Source: Sphingobacterium griseoflavum
Lineage (GTDB): Bacteria; Bacteroidota; Bacteroidia; Sphingobacteriales; Sphingobacteriaceae
Assembly (NCBI RefSeq): GCF_014653155.1
Contig: NZ_BNAF01000006.1
Coordinates: forward strand, 241,406-305,405
Direction of reading: 5' to 3'
DNA length: 64,000 bases
In this document: one piece after another, positions 37,228 to 44,145 of the stretch
How the letters are laid out: every line of letters starts with the position of its first letter
How positions within the stretch are numbered: the stretch's first letter is position 1
Program-made: the position numbers and the translations under genes
Notes under the pieces: model-generated
Database searches by the model: none
Seen by the model: the letters and a program-made list of their open reading frames with translations, nothing else
What the model was told of the DNA's origin: nothing

Positions 37228-37286
37228 GTAATGCGTAGTGCGTATCGTGTATAGAGATTGTATACGCAATACGCATTACGCAATAC
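37228..37286. repeat. Inverted-repeat hairpin between cysD and cysN
   Basis: Two arms of about 24 bases (roughly 37231-37254 and 37260-37283) built from the short element TGCGTA form a hairpin with 2 wobble pairs and 2 mismatches around a short loop (GAGAT). The arms are also related by tandem repeats (ATGCGTA.TGCGTAT). It sits just ahead of the cysN start at 37304 and may be an intergenic palindromic element or an mRNA stability structure. Confidence 0.6.
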
Positions 37287-37303
37287 CCACTACCAGTAAC
37301 AAA

Positions 37304-38548
37304 ATGAATATACTAAAGTTTATAACAGCAGGTTCGGTGGACGATGGCAAAAGCACATTGATCGGTCGCCTGCTATACGATACCAATTCCATTCTCGACG
37401 ACCAGCTGGAGGCTATAAAAAAAGCGAATAGAAAGAACAACGACGGCACCGTCGATTTAGCGATCTTAACAGATGGGCTGAAGGCCGAACGGGAGCAGGG
37501 TATCACCATTGATGTAGCCTACAAATATTTTCAGACAGAGCGCCGCAAGTTTATTATCGCTGATGCACCGGGACATATCCAATATACCCGCAATATGGTG
37601 ACGGGCGCATCAAACTCGGATTTGATCATTATCCTGATCGATGCCCGTAAAGGTGTGATTGAACAAACCAAGCGCCATTCTTTTTTAGCGAAGCTGCTCG
37701 CGCTTAAGAAGGTATTGGTATGTGTGAACAAGATGGATATGGTCGACTTTGACCAGTCGGTTTATGAAAATATCAAGATCGACTACCTCGCGCTGGCTAG
37801 CAGACTGGGCTTGGAACATGTAGACTTCCTGCCGGTGTCAGCGCTAAAAGGTGATAATATTGTCCATGCTTCACAAAGAATGTCTTGGTATCCGGGTGTA
37901 TCCTTATTGGATTACCTAGAGACGGTAGAGCTGGAAGATAACAAAGAGCAGCCATGGCGCTTTCCGGTACAGTGGGTGGTGCGTCCGCAAACCGACGAGC
38001 TGCATGACTACCGGGGCTATGCCGGGCGCGTGCTGGGAGAGGGGCTCAAGGTGGGCGAGGAGGTCATCGTTTTGCCGAGCGGTGCACGCAGCACCGTGAA
38101 AGCTATTGAGCTGGCAGAAAATCAATTGGAGGAAGCGCACGACGGCCAATCAATTATCGTCCACCTGAACGATGATGTGGATATTTCCAGAGGCGATTTT
38201 ATCGTACCCAGCAATCGGCCGGCGCTTGCCGAACGTGCTTTTGATGCCAATATTTGTTGGTTCGACAGCAAATCGCTGGATGACAGCCAAGTATATCTAT
38301 TGCAGAACCACAGCACGCTCACGAAGGTTAAAATTACCGATGTATTTTACAAATTTGATGTCAATAGCCAAGAGAAACTATTCGGAGAAGAAATCAAGCT
38401 AAACGACATCGGTAAAGTAAGCCTGAAAGCAGCTACTGATGTGGTCTTTGATAAACATGATGATTTCCCTGAAAACTCACGTGCTATTTTAATTGACCCA
38501 CGTAGCAACTTAACGGTGGCCGCGCTGATGATTGAGAATATTGCTTAA
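37304..38548 (+). CDS. cysN: Sulfate adenylyltransferase subunit 1 (GTPase)
   Basis: The 414-residue protein is the GTP-driven large subunit of ATP sulfurylase. Translation-factor GTPase motifs: GSVDDGKST (G1), DAPGHIQYTR (G3) and NKMDMV (G4). The ATG at 37304 is chosen because it begins MNILKFITAGSVDDGKST; an earlier start at 37238 would lie in the hairpin. The APS kinase domain found fused in some CysNC proteins is absent. This gene closes the sulfate assimilation operon. Confidence 0.95.
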   Translation: MNILKFITAGSVDDGKSTLIGRLLYDTNSILDDQLEAIKKANRKNNDGTVDLAILTDGLKAEREQGITIDVAYKYFQTERRKFIIADAPGHIQYTRNMVTGASNSDLIIILIDARKGVIEQTKRHSFLAKLLALKKVLVCVNKMDMVDFDQSVYENIKIDYLALASRLGLEHVDFLPVSALKGDNIVHASQRMSWYPGVSLLDYLETVELEDNKEQPWRFPVQWVVRPQTDELHDYRGYAGRVLGEGLKVGEEVIVLPSGARSTVKAIELAENQLEEAHDGQSIIVHLNDDVDISRGDFIVPSNRPALAERAFDANICWFDSKSLDDSQVYLLQNHSTLTKVKITDVFYKFDVNSQEKLFGEEIKLNDIGKVSLKAATDVVFDKHDDFPENSRAILIDPRSNLTVAALMIENIA

Positions 38549-38658
38549 GTAACTCGACGTTTTAATTAACGACTCAATAATATTAAGAAGCTATTTGGAA
38601 ACAGATAGCTTTTTGTGTTATAGATTGCTAAAATATTTACAAAGCATATTGACCGCAA

Positions 38659-38958
38659 TTATTCCCTCAGTCTATTTTTCAAATCCATTCTTGCGTGCAG
38701 CACCCTTACAATCTCAACTTCCTTTACTGCCAGCGTTCTGTAAAATACAATGTGCCTACCAACTTTAAAACCTAATATCTTTTTCGATATCTTTTCATAG
38801 CTTTTGCCTAAATCAGGGTTTTCTGCTATTTCCACAAAGGTCGAAATTATCAGCTCATAATACTTGTCGGCTTGGTTTTCCGACCACATTTCATAAGTAT
38901 AATCCCAAATCCTGCTGAGATCTTCAACCGCCTTATTAGTCAATACATATTTAGCCAT
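38659..38958 (-). CDS. parE: ParE/RelE-family toxin
   Basis: The 99-residue protein starts MAKYVLTNKAVEDLSRIWDY, the typical ParE beginning, and ends with VLHARMDLKNRL, the C-terminal alpha/beta core (VIRVLHxRxDxxxxL). ParE toxins poison DNA gyrase. It lies 8 bases overlapped with the preceding antitoxin gene, the classic antitoxin-toxin order. Confidence 0.92.
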   Translation of the reverse strand: MAKYVLTNKAVEDLSRIWDYTYEMWSENQADKYYELIISTFVEIAENPDLGKSYEKISKKILGFKVGRHIVFYRTLAVKEVEIVRVLHARMDLKNRLRE

Positions 38959-39202
38959 CTTTTTTCTTTGCGGATTTTAAGTTGGCTAAATGTTTTCTTG
39001 CATCAAAATTTTTAGCTACGCCGCTATTAATGCCTTCTTCAATGGCATTTTTAAGCCTTTGCACCTTGTTTTCTTCCTCTTCAAGCAGTCGTAGCCCTGC
39101 CCGAATTACTTCGCTTGCATTTTTGTATCTGCCGTCGGCAATGCTATGCTCAACAAAATCTTCGAAGTAATCGCCCAATGATACAGAGGTATTGCGTCCC
39201 AT
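38951..39202 (-). CDS. parD: ParD-family antitoxin
   Basis: From the ATG at 39202 (MGRNTSVSLGDYFEDFVE) the protein is 83 residues, the usual ParD size, with a ribbon-helix-helix DNA-binding N-terminus (NTSVSLGDYF, then GRYKNASEVIRAGLRLLEEEE). An upstream in-frame start at 39235 adds a lysine-rich stretch that looks like leader sequence and is rejected. The C-terminus overlaps and should bind the toxin. A perfect palindrome at 39230-39244 is the probable autoregulatory operator. Confidence 0.9.
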   Translation of the reverse strand: MGRNTSVSLGDYFEDFVEHSIADGRYKNASEVIRAGLRLLEEEENKVQRLKNAIEEGINSGVAKNFDARKHLANLKSAKKKDG

Positions 39203-39229
39203 AACTTTTTCCTTTTTTTTTATTAAAGT

Positions 39230-39244
39230 TACCAAATTTTGGTA
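39230..39244. promoter_or_regulatory. Operator candidate for parDE
   Basis: TACCAAATTTTGGTA has 7-base perfect arms around one central base, 28 bases upstream of the parD ATG. Ribbon-helix-helix antitoxins usually repress their own promoter by binding such palindromes. Confidence 0.55.
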
Positions 39245-39594
39245 TTTTTTTCAAATACTAATTATTTTGGGTTCAGTGGACAGCGCGCCATCGCTTGGAA
39301 GATAGTGATAAAAAATGCCTTAGTGTTATACAGCAACAGCACACTGCATGTTGACAACGTAATTTTGTTGCTGCGCAACGCATTGTCGTTGTTATACAGT
39401 AAGTTGTCGTTTAAATGCAAAATGGCAAATTCAGGCAATTATATAGCTGAAACCACCCCAAATACACGACCAGCATAATATATTATAATTTATATTATGT
39501 TAAATAAAGGATTGTGGAAATCCCCTCTTGCCACGTGGACACCACTCAATTGTGCGACTGTACGTCATTTAATTTTATGAAACATCAGTGAACA
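39245..39594. other. Spacer with short repeats, no clear gene
   Basis: No convincing gene is seen. The motif GTTATACAG occurs twice (near 39326 and 39390), with inverted sequence around ACAACG/CGTTGT between them. These short repeats resemble debris of a mobile element or recombination site, but I cannot name it. The A+T content is high from 39478. Confidence 0.4.
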
Positions 39595-39780
39595 TTATTC
39601 AAGGATCTTGATTTGGTAAAATGTATATTTGTTGCCTTCCTTTTCATTATATTCTTTTAGCAAACCAAAATACAGCGTTTGATCATCTGTCCAGAATTCT
39701 CGCTTGATCACGCAGAGCCATTTGTTCATGTTCGCTTCAAAATATTCATTTAATTCGAACGCTTTTTTAAGTAAATTTGA
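39595..39780 (-). pseudogene. Gene remnant, unidentified C-terminal fragment
   Basis: The minus strand from about 39780 to the TAA at 39595-39597 reads as protein with a convincing composition: SNLLKKAFELNEYFEANMNK, then WLCVIKREFWTDD, then LYFGLLKEYNEKEGNKY. Upstream a TAG blocks the frame at 39826, and only a mid-fragment ATG exists (36-residue product). I do not recognise the family. It is probably the tail of a deleted gene between the toxin-antitoxin pair and the alcohol dehydrogenase. Confidence 0.4.
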
Positions 39781-40047
39781 GGTACGGCAATCATGGTTTG
39801 TGTGTCTGTTGCTTGTTAAGATTTGCTACCATGCATGTGAACCAAATTCATGCCAGTTCAAAACAGGATCGATATACGGTATTGGCAATAAGAGCGCTCT
39901 TCGGAATAGCGCGCTATGGATAGCTCGAAAAGCCAAGTGTAAGCATTGTCGGGTGGGAATGGTTCACAAAGTGCTGACTGTGGTCGCTCCATTCGATGTT
40001 ATTGCGTATATTGTAGCATATTTAAACAACATCAACAACATTTCGAT

Positions 40048-41109
40048 ATGCATACATTTTCAGTTAAGGCATTTGGAGCAACGGCTGCAGATGCGGATTT
40101 AAAATTGATGGAAATCCCACGTAGATGCGTTGCGGCAAAAGATGTCGAGATCGACATTCTTTACTGTGGCGTATGCCACTCTGATCTACACACGGCTCGC
40201 GACGAGTGGCATAACACGGTCTATCCAAATGTTCCCGGTCACGAAATCGTAGGCCGAGTAATTCAAGTTGGCCATGAAGCCACAAAATTTAAAGTGGGTG
40301 ACTTGGCGGCTGTTGGCTGTATGGTGGATAGCTGTCGGGAATGTGAAAGTTGCAAAGACGGCCTAGAGCAATATTGTGAAAAGGGAAATATCAATACATA
40401 CAACTCCCCTGACAGACATCTAAACCAACAGACTTTCGGTGGCTATGCGCAACGCATTGTCGTGGACGAAGATTTTGTCTTGCATGTTCCTGAAAACCTA
40501 GATCCCGCAGCTGCGGCGCCGTTGTTATGCGCAGGGATTACGACCTATTCCCCGCTACGCCATTGGAATGTCGGCCCCGGCAAAAGAGTGGGCATTGTGG
40601 GTATTGGTGGCTTGGGACATATGGGTGTTAAGTTAGCGAAGGCAATGGGCGCACATGTTGTCGTTATTACAACATCCTCAGGGAAAGTGGAAGATGCAAA
40701 ACGCTTGGGCGCGGATGAGGTTATCCTATCGACAGATAACGTCCAGATGCGTGAGCATGCGGGTACGCTCCATTTTATTTTGGATTGCGTTTCTGCATCA
40801 CATGATATCAATGCATATCTTCGTTTATTGAAGCGGGATGGCTCGCTTACCTTAGTAGGCGCTCCGGAACATCCGCTCCCTGTGGCCGCTTTTAGCCTTA
40901 TTCCAGGGCGGAAAACTTTCGGAGGATCAATGATTGGCGGTATTCAAGAAACGCAAGAAATGCTGGATTTTTGCGGTAAGCACGATATTACTTCCGACAT
41001 CGAACTGATCGATATGCAGGACATAAACAGCGCATATGATCGTTTACTGCAAAGTGATGTGAAGTATAGGTTTGTGATTGATATGTCTTCGCTCAAAGAT
41101 CAGAGCTAA
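40048..41109 (+). CDS. NAD(P)-dependent zinc alcohol dehydrogenase (YahK/cinnamyl-alcohol dehydrogenase type)
   Basis: From the ATG at 40048 (MHTFSVKAFG) the protein is 353 residues. Catalytic zinc motif: CGVCHSDLHTARDEW and PGHEIVGRVIQVG; the structural zinc loop is CMVDSCRECESCKDGLEQYC. The cofactor fold is GIGGLGHMGVKLAKAMGA. It belongs to the YahK-like aldehyde reductase/CAD group, which reduces aldehydes with NADPH. An earlier start at 39946 is rejected as it lacks family similarity. It stands alone with spacers on both sides. Confidence 0.93.
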   Translation: MHTFSVKAFGATAADADLKLMEIPRRCVAAKDVEIDILYCGVCHSDLHTARDEWHNTVYPNVPGHEIVGRVIQVGHEATKFKVGDLAAVGCMVDSCRECESCKDGLEQYCEKGNINTYNSPDRHLNQQTFGGYAQRIVVDEDFVLHVPENLDPAAAAPLLCAGITTYSPLRHWNVGPGKRVGIVGIGGLGHMGVKLAKAMGAHVVVITTSSGKVEDAKRLGADEVILSTDNVQMREHAGTLHFILDCVSASHDINAYLRLLKRDGSLTLVGAPEHPLPVAAFSLIPGRKTFGGSMIGGIQETQEMLDFCGKHDITSDIELIDMQDINSAYDRLLQSDVKYRFVIDMSSLKDQS

Positions 41110-41219
41110 TTGGTGGGGAATACCCTCCCCCTCCGACAGACTACAACTTCCGTTGTTTTTTTCTGTCTGACGGAGCAGCATAGTAAAGATTTATAATAAC
41201 AATATCCATATACTAATTT

Positions 41220-41465
41220 ATGCGTATCATAGCCGAGTTACCCCACCCCGATTGCAAGATCTCCATATTCTCCATGAATCAAAAGTTTATTATCAAATTT
41301 GAGCAAGGAAGTTTAGAACAGTCATACAAAATCGCTGAAACAGACGTCGTAGGGGGAGTCAACGGTGTTTTCGAATTGCTTGACGAGCCATTCATCGTAT
41401 CCGTACTGGCCCAATTTACAGCCATGAGGTCGTCATTTTTTGATGCCTTTTCGCGGTATGATTAA
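41220..41465 (+). CDS. Conserved hypothetical protein, 81 residues
   Basis: The protein starts MRIIAELPHPDCKISIFSMN and continues with IKFEQGSLEQSYKIAE. I recognise the N-terminal pattern from Bacteroidota proteins of unknown function, but know no experimental role. The length and even composition are consistent with a small soluble alpha/beta protein. A long hairpin lies 60 bases after its stop. Confidence 0.7.
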   Translation: MRIIAELPHPDCKISIFSMNQKFIIKFEQGSLEQSYKIAETDVVGGVNGVFELLDEPFIVSVLAQFTAMRSSFFDAFSRYD

Positions 41466-41524
41466 GTAAACTAAAAAGTTTGTTAGATTCAATAAGCTAT
41501 TGACAAACATTATGTTATAAACTT

Positions 41525-41567
41525 AATCAAAATGTATACCGAATTTTATTCGGCATACATTTTGATT
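41525..41567. repeat. Long hairpin between convergent genes
   Basis: Arms 41525-41544 and 41548-41567 pair over 20 bases with one A-C mismatch around the loop TTT. It lies between the plus-strand hypothetical gene and the minus-strand Sir2 gene, where a terminator is expected, but no T-run follows on either strand. Confidence 0.6.
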
Positions 41568-41662
41568 ATAACGATCTTCTAATGTGCTTCACCTAAAATA
41601 AAACATCATGCATTTATAAATAATATTTTCATTATCAACAACTTAAAAGTCTAATCAGAATA

Positions 41663-42346
41663 TTATTCGGTAAGCATTTCCCGCAGCATATGGATACCTT
41701 CGCCAGCGTTGTATGGTATCTTATGAACTGCGCTGTCCACCGGTAAGGAAGCAGCCGCTGGGTCTATCAAATAGACCTCACACCCAGGCTTTGTTTCATC
41801 GATTAAGCTGGCAGCTGGGTACACTTGCAAAGAAGTTCCAATGACCACGAAAATGTCGGCGGCGCGTGTTAACTGAATCGCACGTTCCAAATTAGGCACC
41901 GGTTCTCCGAACCATACCACGTGCGGCCTTAATTGAGATCCCAACTCGCACGTATCACCAAGCGCTAAGCATGGTTCATTCATTGTGTAAATAAACCTAG
42001 GGTTTAGGGTTGACTGTGCTTTCCGGATTTCGCCGTGTAAATGTAAAACGTTGGAACTTCCTGCTCGTTCATGCAGATCGTCTATGTTTTGCGTGATGAT
42101 CTGGACATCTAGTTGCTTTTCCAAATCGTATAGCGCTTTGTGGGCTGCATTAGGTTCTGCAGCAATACATTGTTTACGACGAAGGTTATAGAATTCCAGT
42201 ACCTGTTTTGGATTGCGTTTCCAACCTTCCGGTGTGGCAACATCGGATATATCGTATCCCTCCCAAAGCCCGTCCGAACCTCTAAATGTCTTTAATCCGC
42301 TTTCCGCAGAGATGCCTGCACCTGTAAAAACAACAAGTTTCTTCAT
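41663..42346 (-). CDS. cobB: Sir2-family NAD-dependent protein deacylase
   Basis: The 227-residue protein has GAGISAESGLKTFRGSDGLW, the NAD pocket ITQNIDDLHERAGSSN and catalytic histidine in LHLHGEIR. The residues YNLR (in EFYNLRRKQC) give the Y-x-x-R pattern of SIRT5-like deacylases, which favour succinyl or malonyl lysine. Only one cysteine pair of the zinc site is recognisable (CLALGDTC); the first pair is missing. It is a single gene. Confidence 0.92.
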   Translation of the reverse strand: MKKLVVFTGAGISAESGLKTFRGSDGLWEGYDISDVATPEGWKRNPKQVLEFYNLRRKQCIAAEPNAAHKALYDLEKQLDVQIITQNIDDLHERAGSSNVLHLHGEIRKAQSTLNPRFIYTMNEPCLALGDTCELGSQLRPHVVWFGEPVPNLERAIQLTRAADIFVVIGTSLQVYPAASLIDETKPGCEVYLIDPAAASLPVDSAVHKIPYNAGEGIHMLREMLTE

Positions 42347-42441
42347 ATATTCCTTATATGGATTTTATAGTACGGTAAAGATAAGGTATTTTGGCCTGAG
42401 GTGATAGCGGCCTTGGAACGAGCGACGGCCTGATAAAACGC

Positions 42442-42476
42442 GTAAAGTCCGTCGGGGACGAACCGACGGACTTTAC
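42442..42476. repeat. Perfect 14-base hairpin
   Basis: GTAAAGTCCGTCGG (42442-42455) pairs perfectly with CCGACGGACTTTAC (42463-42476) around GGACGAA. It is just downstream of the minus-strand DUF2892-like gene and upstream of cobB. There is no T-run directly after either arm, so it could be a terminator without the U-tract. Confidence 0.55.
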
Positions 42477-42507
42477 AGCATGCGACCCGGTTTTTCTTGG
42501 TTGCTAA

Positions 42508-42810
42508 CTACTTTACAATATGGCGGTGTTCGATAACCGTGACATTTTTCTCGATATCTTCCACACCCTGGTTTATCGCACCTTTAATTGGGCAGCTGCC
42601 TGTAATGCCACGCGTTAACAAGGCGCTTCCAAGCGTCAGCCCGGAAATAGCGGTTAGCGGACTTCTGAAAACACGCTTCACACTGAAGGCTAAGATAAAA
42701 CCACCTGCCACAACGGATAATACACGTTCTGAATCCGATATCTCACCATGAGCACAGGTTTCGTCAATTTTCTCTTTTACTTTATTGAAAGCTAGATCTA
42801 CAATTCCCAT
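42508..42810 (-). CDS. DUF2892/YgaP-like small membrane protein
   Basis: The 100-residue protein has two hydrophobic helices (LSVVAGGFILAFSVKRVF and LTAISGLTLGSALLTRG) separated by a short loop and an ending SCPIKGAINQG. This helix pair and cysteine are the DUF2892 pattern (membrane part of YgaP-type rhodanese proteins). No rhodanese domain is attached. It is a single gene. Confidence 0.72.
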   Translation of the reverse strand: MGIVDLAFNKVKEKIDETCAHGEISDSERVLSVVAGGFILAFSVKRVFRSPLTAISGLTLGSALLTRGITGSCPIKGAINQGVEDIEKNVTVIEHRHIVK

Positions 42811-42912
42811 AACATTTGTTTTTTACATAGAACATCAAGTTGTTTCAAAATGTTTTCCAGTATTTGCAATACCTCGATTTTTTTCGTAAATAGAGCGATA
42901 AATTTTTTCATT

Positions 42913-43770
42913 ATGAACGTAGAGGACATCCGCGTAACAAAGTATTCAGGTGAGGTAGTACCCTTTAATTCCGATAGCTTACGGCAATCGTTGATACGTT
43001 CCGGTGCCGCGAAAGAAGAGGTTGAGCGAGTTTACCGCGATATTCAAGGGCATTTGTACGATGGAATCACTACCCGCGAGCTCTATGAGTTGGCCTTCGA
43101 TTGTTTGAAAGTCCAGCAAAGGGCCTACGCTGCGCGATATAGTTTAAAAAAGGCGCTTCGCGAGCTAGGCCCTGAAGGCTTTTATTTCGAACGCTGGATC
43201 GCCAAGCTATTTGCTTCAGACGGTTATGCCACGACAACGAGCCAAATCGTACAAGGACATGCGGTTACGCACGAGATCGATGTGGTAGCAAGCAAAGAAA
43301 ACGAACTATTGGCTATCGAGTGTAAATTCCGAAATGACGTAGAAACCAAAATATCAGTTACAACGCCGATGTATGTGTTGTCTCGAGTGAACGATATCCG
43401 TCATATTCCGTTCTCGTTCTTTGGACGAACACTCAAATTCTCCGAAGGTTGGTTAGTGACAAACGCATATTTGACAGCTGATGCCAAATCTTTCGGAACA
43501 TATTATAAGCTGAACCTCCTTTCTTGGGACTATCCTGCTGAAGGAAGTATCAAAACGCGCGTCGATGACAACGGGTTGTATCCGATCACCTGCCTAACGA
43601 CCTTGAAAGCCGAGGAAAAAGCGATATTATTAAAGCATGCATGCATTTTGGTAAGAGAATTGATAGCTATCCCTAAGTTTTTGGAGGATTTGAACGTAGA
43701 TGATGTCAGGGCAAGTCAGATTATGCAAGAGGCGGAAGATCTCGTGCGCAGTCCGGTCCGTGTCGAATAA
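42913..43770 (+). CDS. ATP-cone domain fused to Mrr-like (PD-(D/E)XK) nuclease
   Basis: From the ATG at 42913 the protein is 285 residues. Residues about 5-95 form an ATP-cone, as in ribonucleotide reductases and NrdR (VTKYSGEVVPFNSDSLRQSL, then YDGITTRELYELAFDCLK). From about residue 105 a Mrr-like nuclease domain follows with the acidic residue in THEIDVVASKENELLA and IECKFRN, matching the D...ECK core of PD-(D/E)XK nucleases. An upstream start at 42850 adds a non-conserved stretch. It could be a nucleotide-gated DNA-cleaving or repair enzyme; the substrate is unknown. No restriction-modification partner is nearby. Confidence 0.82.
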   Translation: MNVEDIRVTKYSGEVVPFNSDSLRQSLIRSGAAKEEVERVYRDIQGHLYDGITTRELYELAFDCLKVQQRAYAARYSLKKALRELGPEGFYFERWIAKLFASDGYATTTSQIVQGHAVTHEIDVVASKENELLAIECKFRNDVETKISVTTPMYVLSRVNDIRHIPFSFFGRTLKFSEGWLVTNAYLTADAKSFGTYYKLNLLSWDYPAEGSIKTRVDDNGLYPITCLTTLKAEEKAILLKHACILVRELIAIPKFLEDLNVDDVRASQIMQEAEDLVRSPVRVE

Positions 43771-43924
43771 TCTTTCTACCTGTCGTTTCGCGGAAAGGTC
43801 ATATACATTTAACAACTTTTTACCAAAATTTATTAAATAGGCGCGAAATTTGCGACACTGTATTTGGAATGCTCAAGAAATGTAGTTACATTATCTGAAT
43901 TATAAATTTTTAAACAATCAAGTT

Positions 43925-44110
43925 ATGAGAAAAGTGGGGTTTTTAATTCTATTTAGTTATTTAACAATTGCTGCGCAAGCTCAGACCGATGATATGGCAG
44001 CACCGTCGCATGAAACCTCGCCCACTGCAGCTATTATCGTTGGAGTTATACTTGTCCTGCTCATTATAATTGTCCTCTATCGTAGACAAAAGCGAAAATT
44101 CAATGATTAA
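43925..44110 (+). CDS. Small exported single-span membrane protein (61 residues)
   Basis: The protein has a signal peptide (MRKVGFLILFSYLTIAAQAQ) and a C-terminal transmembrane helix (AAIIVGVILVLLIIIVLY) followed by RRQKRKFND. It should therefore be an inner-membrane protein with its short middle part outside. No family is recognised. A strong bidirectional terminator begins at its stop codon. Confidence 0.7.
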   Translation: MRKVGFLILFSYLTIAAQAQTDDMAAPSHETSPTAAIIVGVILVLLIIIVLYRRQKRKFND

Positions 44111-44145
44111 AAGAAATGGCCGGAAAACTTCCGGCCATTTCTTTT
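44109..44145. terminator. Bidirectional terminator between convergent genes
   Basis: Arm 44109-44125 pairs perfectly with 44129-44145 (17 bases) around AAC, and both sides end in A/T-rich runs. It also overlaps the last bases of the sigma-54 regulator gene. Confidence 0.85.

Noticed and set aside
37238..37303. Earlier start for cysN
   Set aside because: It is within the hairpin element and lacks homology; the GTPase sequence starts right after 37304.
39326..39400. Possible integron attC site from the paired GTTATACAG motifs
   Set aside because: The core does not match GTTRRRY, no clear folded attC structure is present and no integrase is near.
39704..40102. A 132-residue plus-strand frame before the alcohol dehydrogenase
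   Set aside because: It runs into the dehydrogenase in another frame, is antisense to the coding-like remnant at 39595-39780 and has no family pattern.
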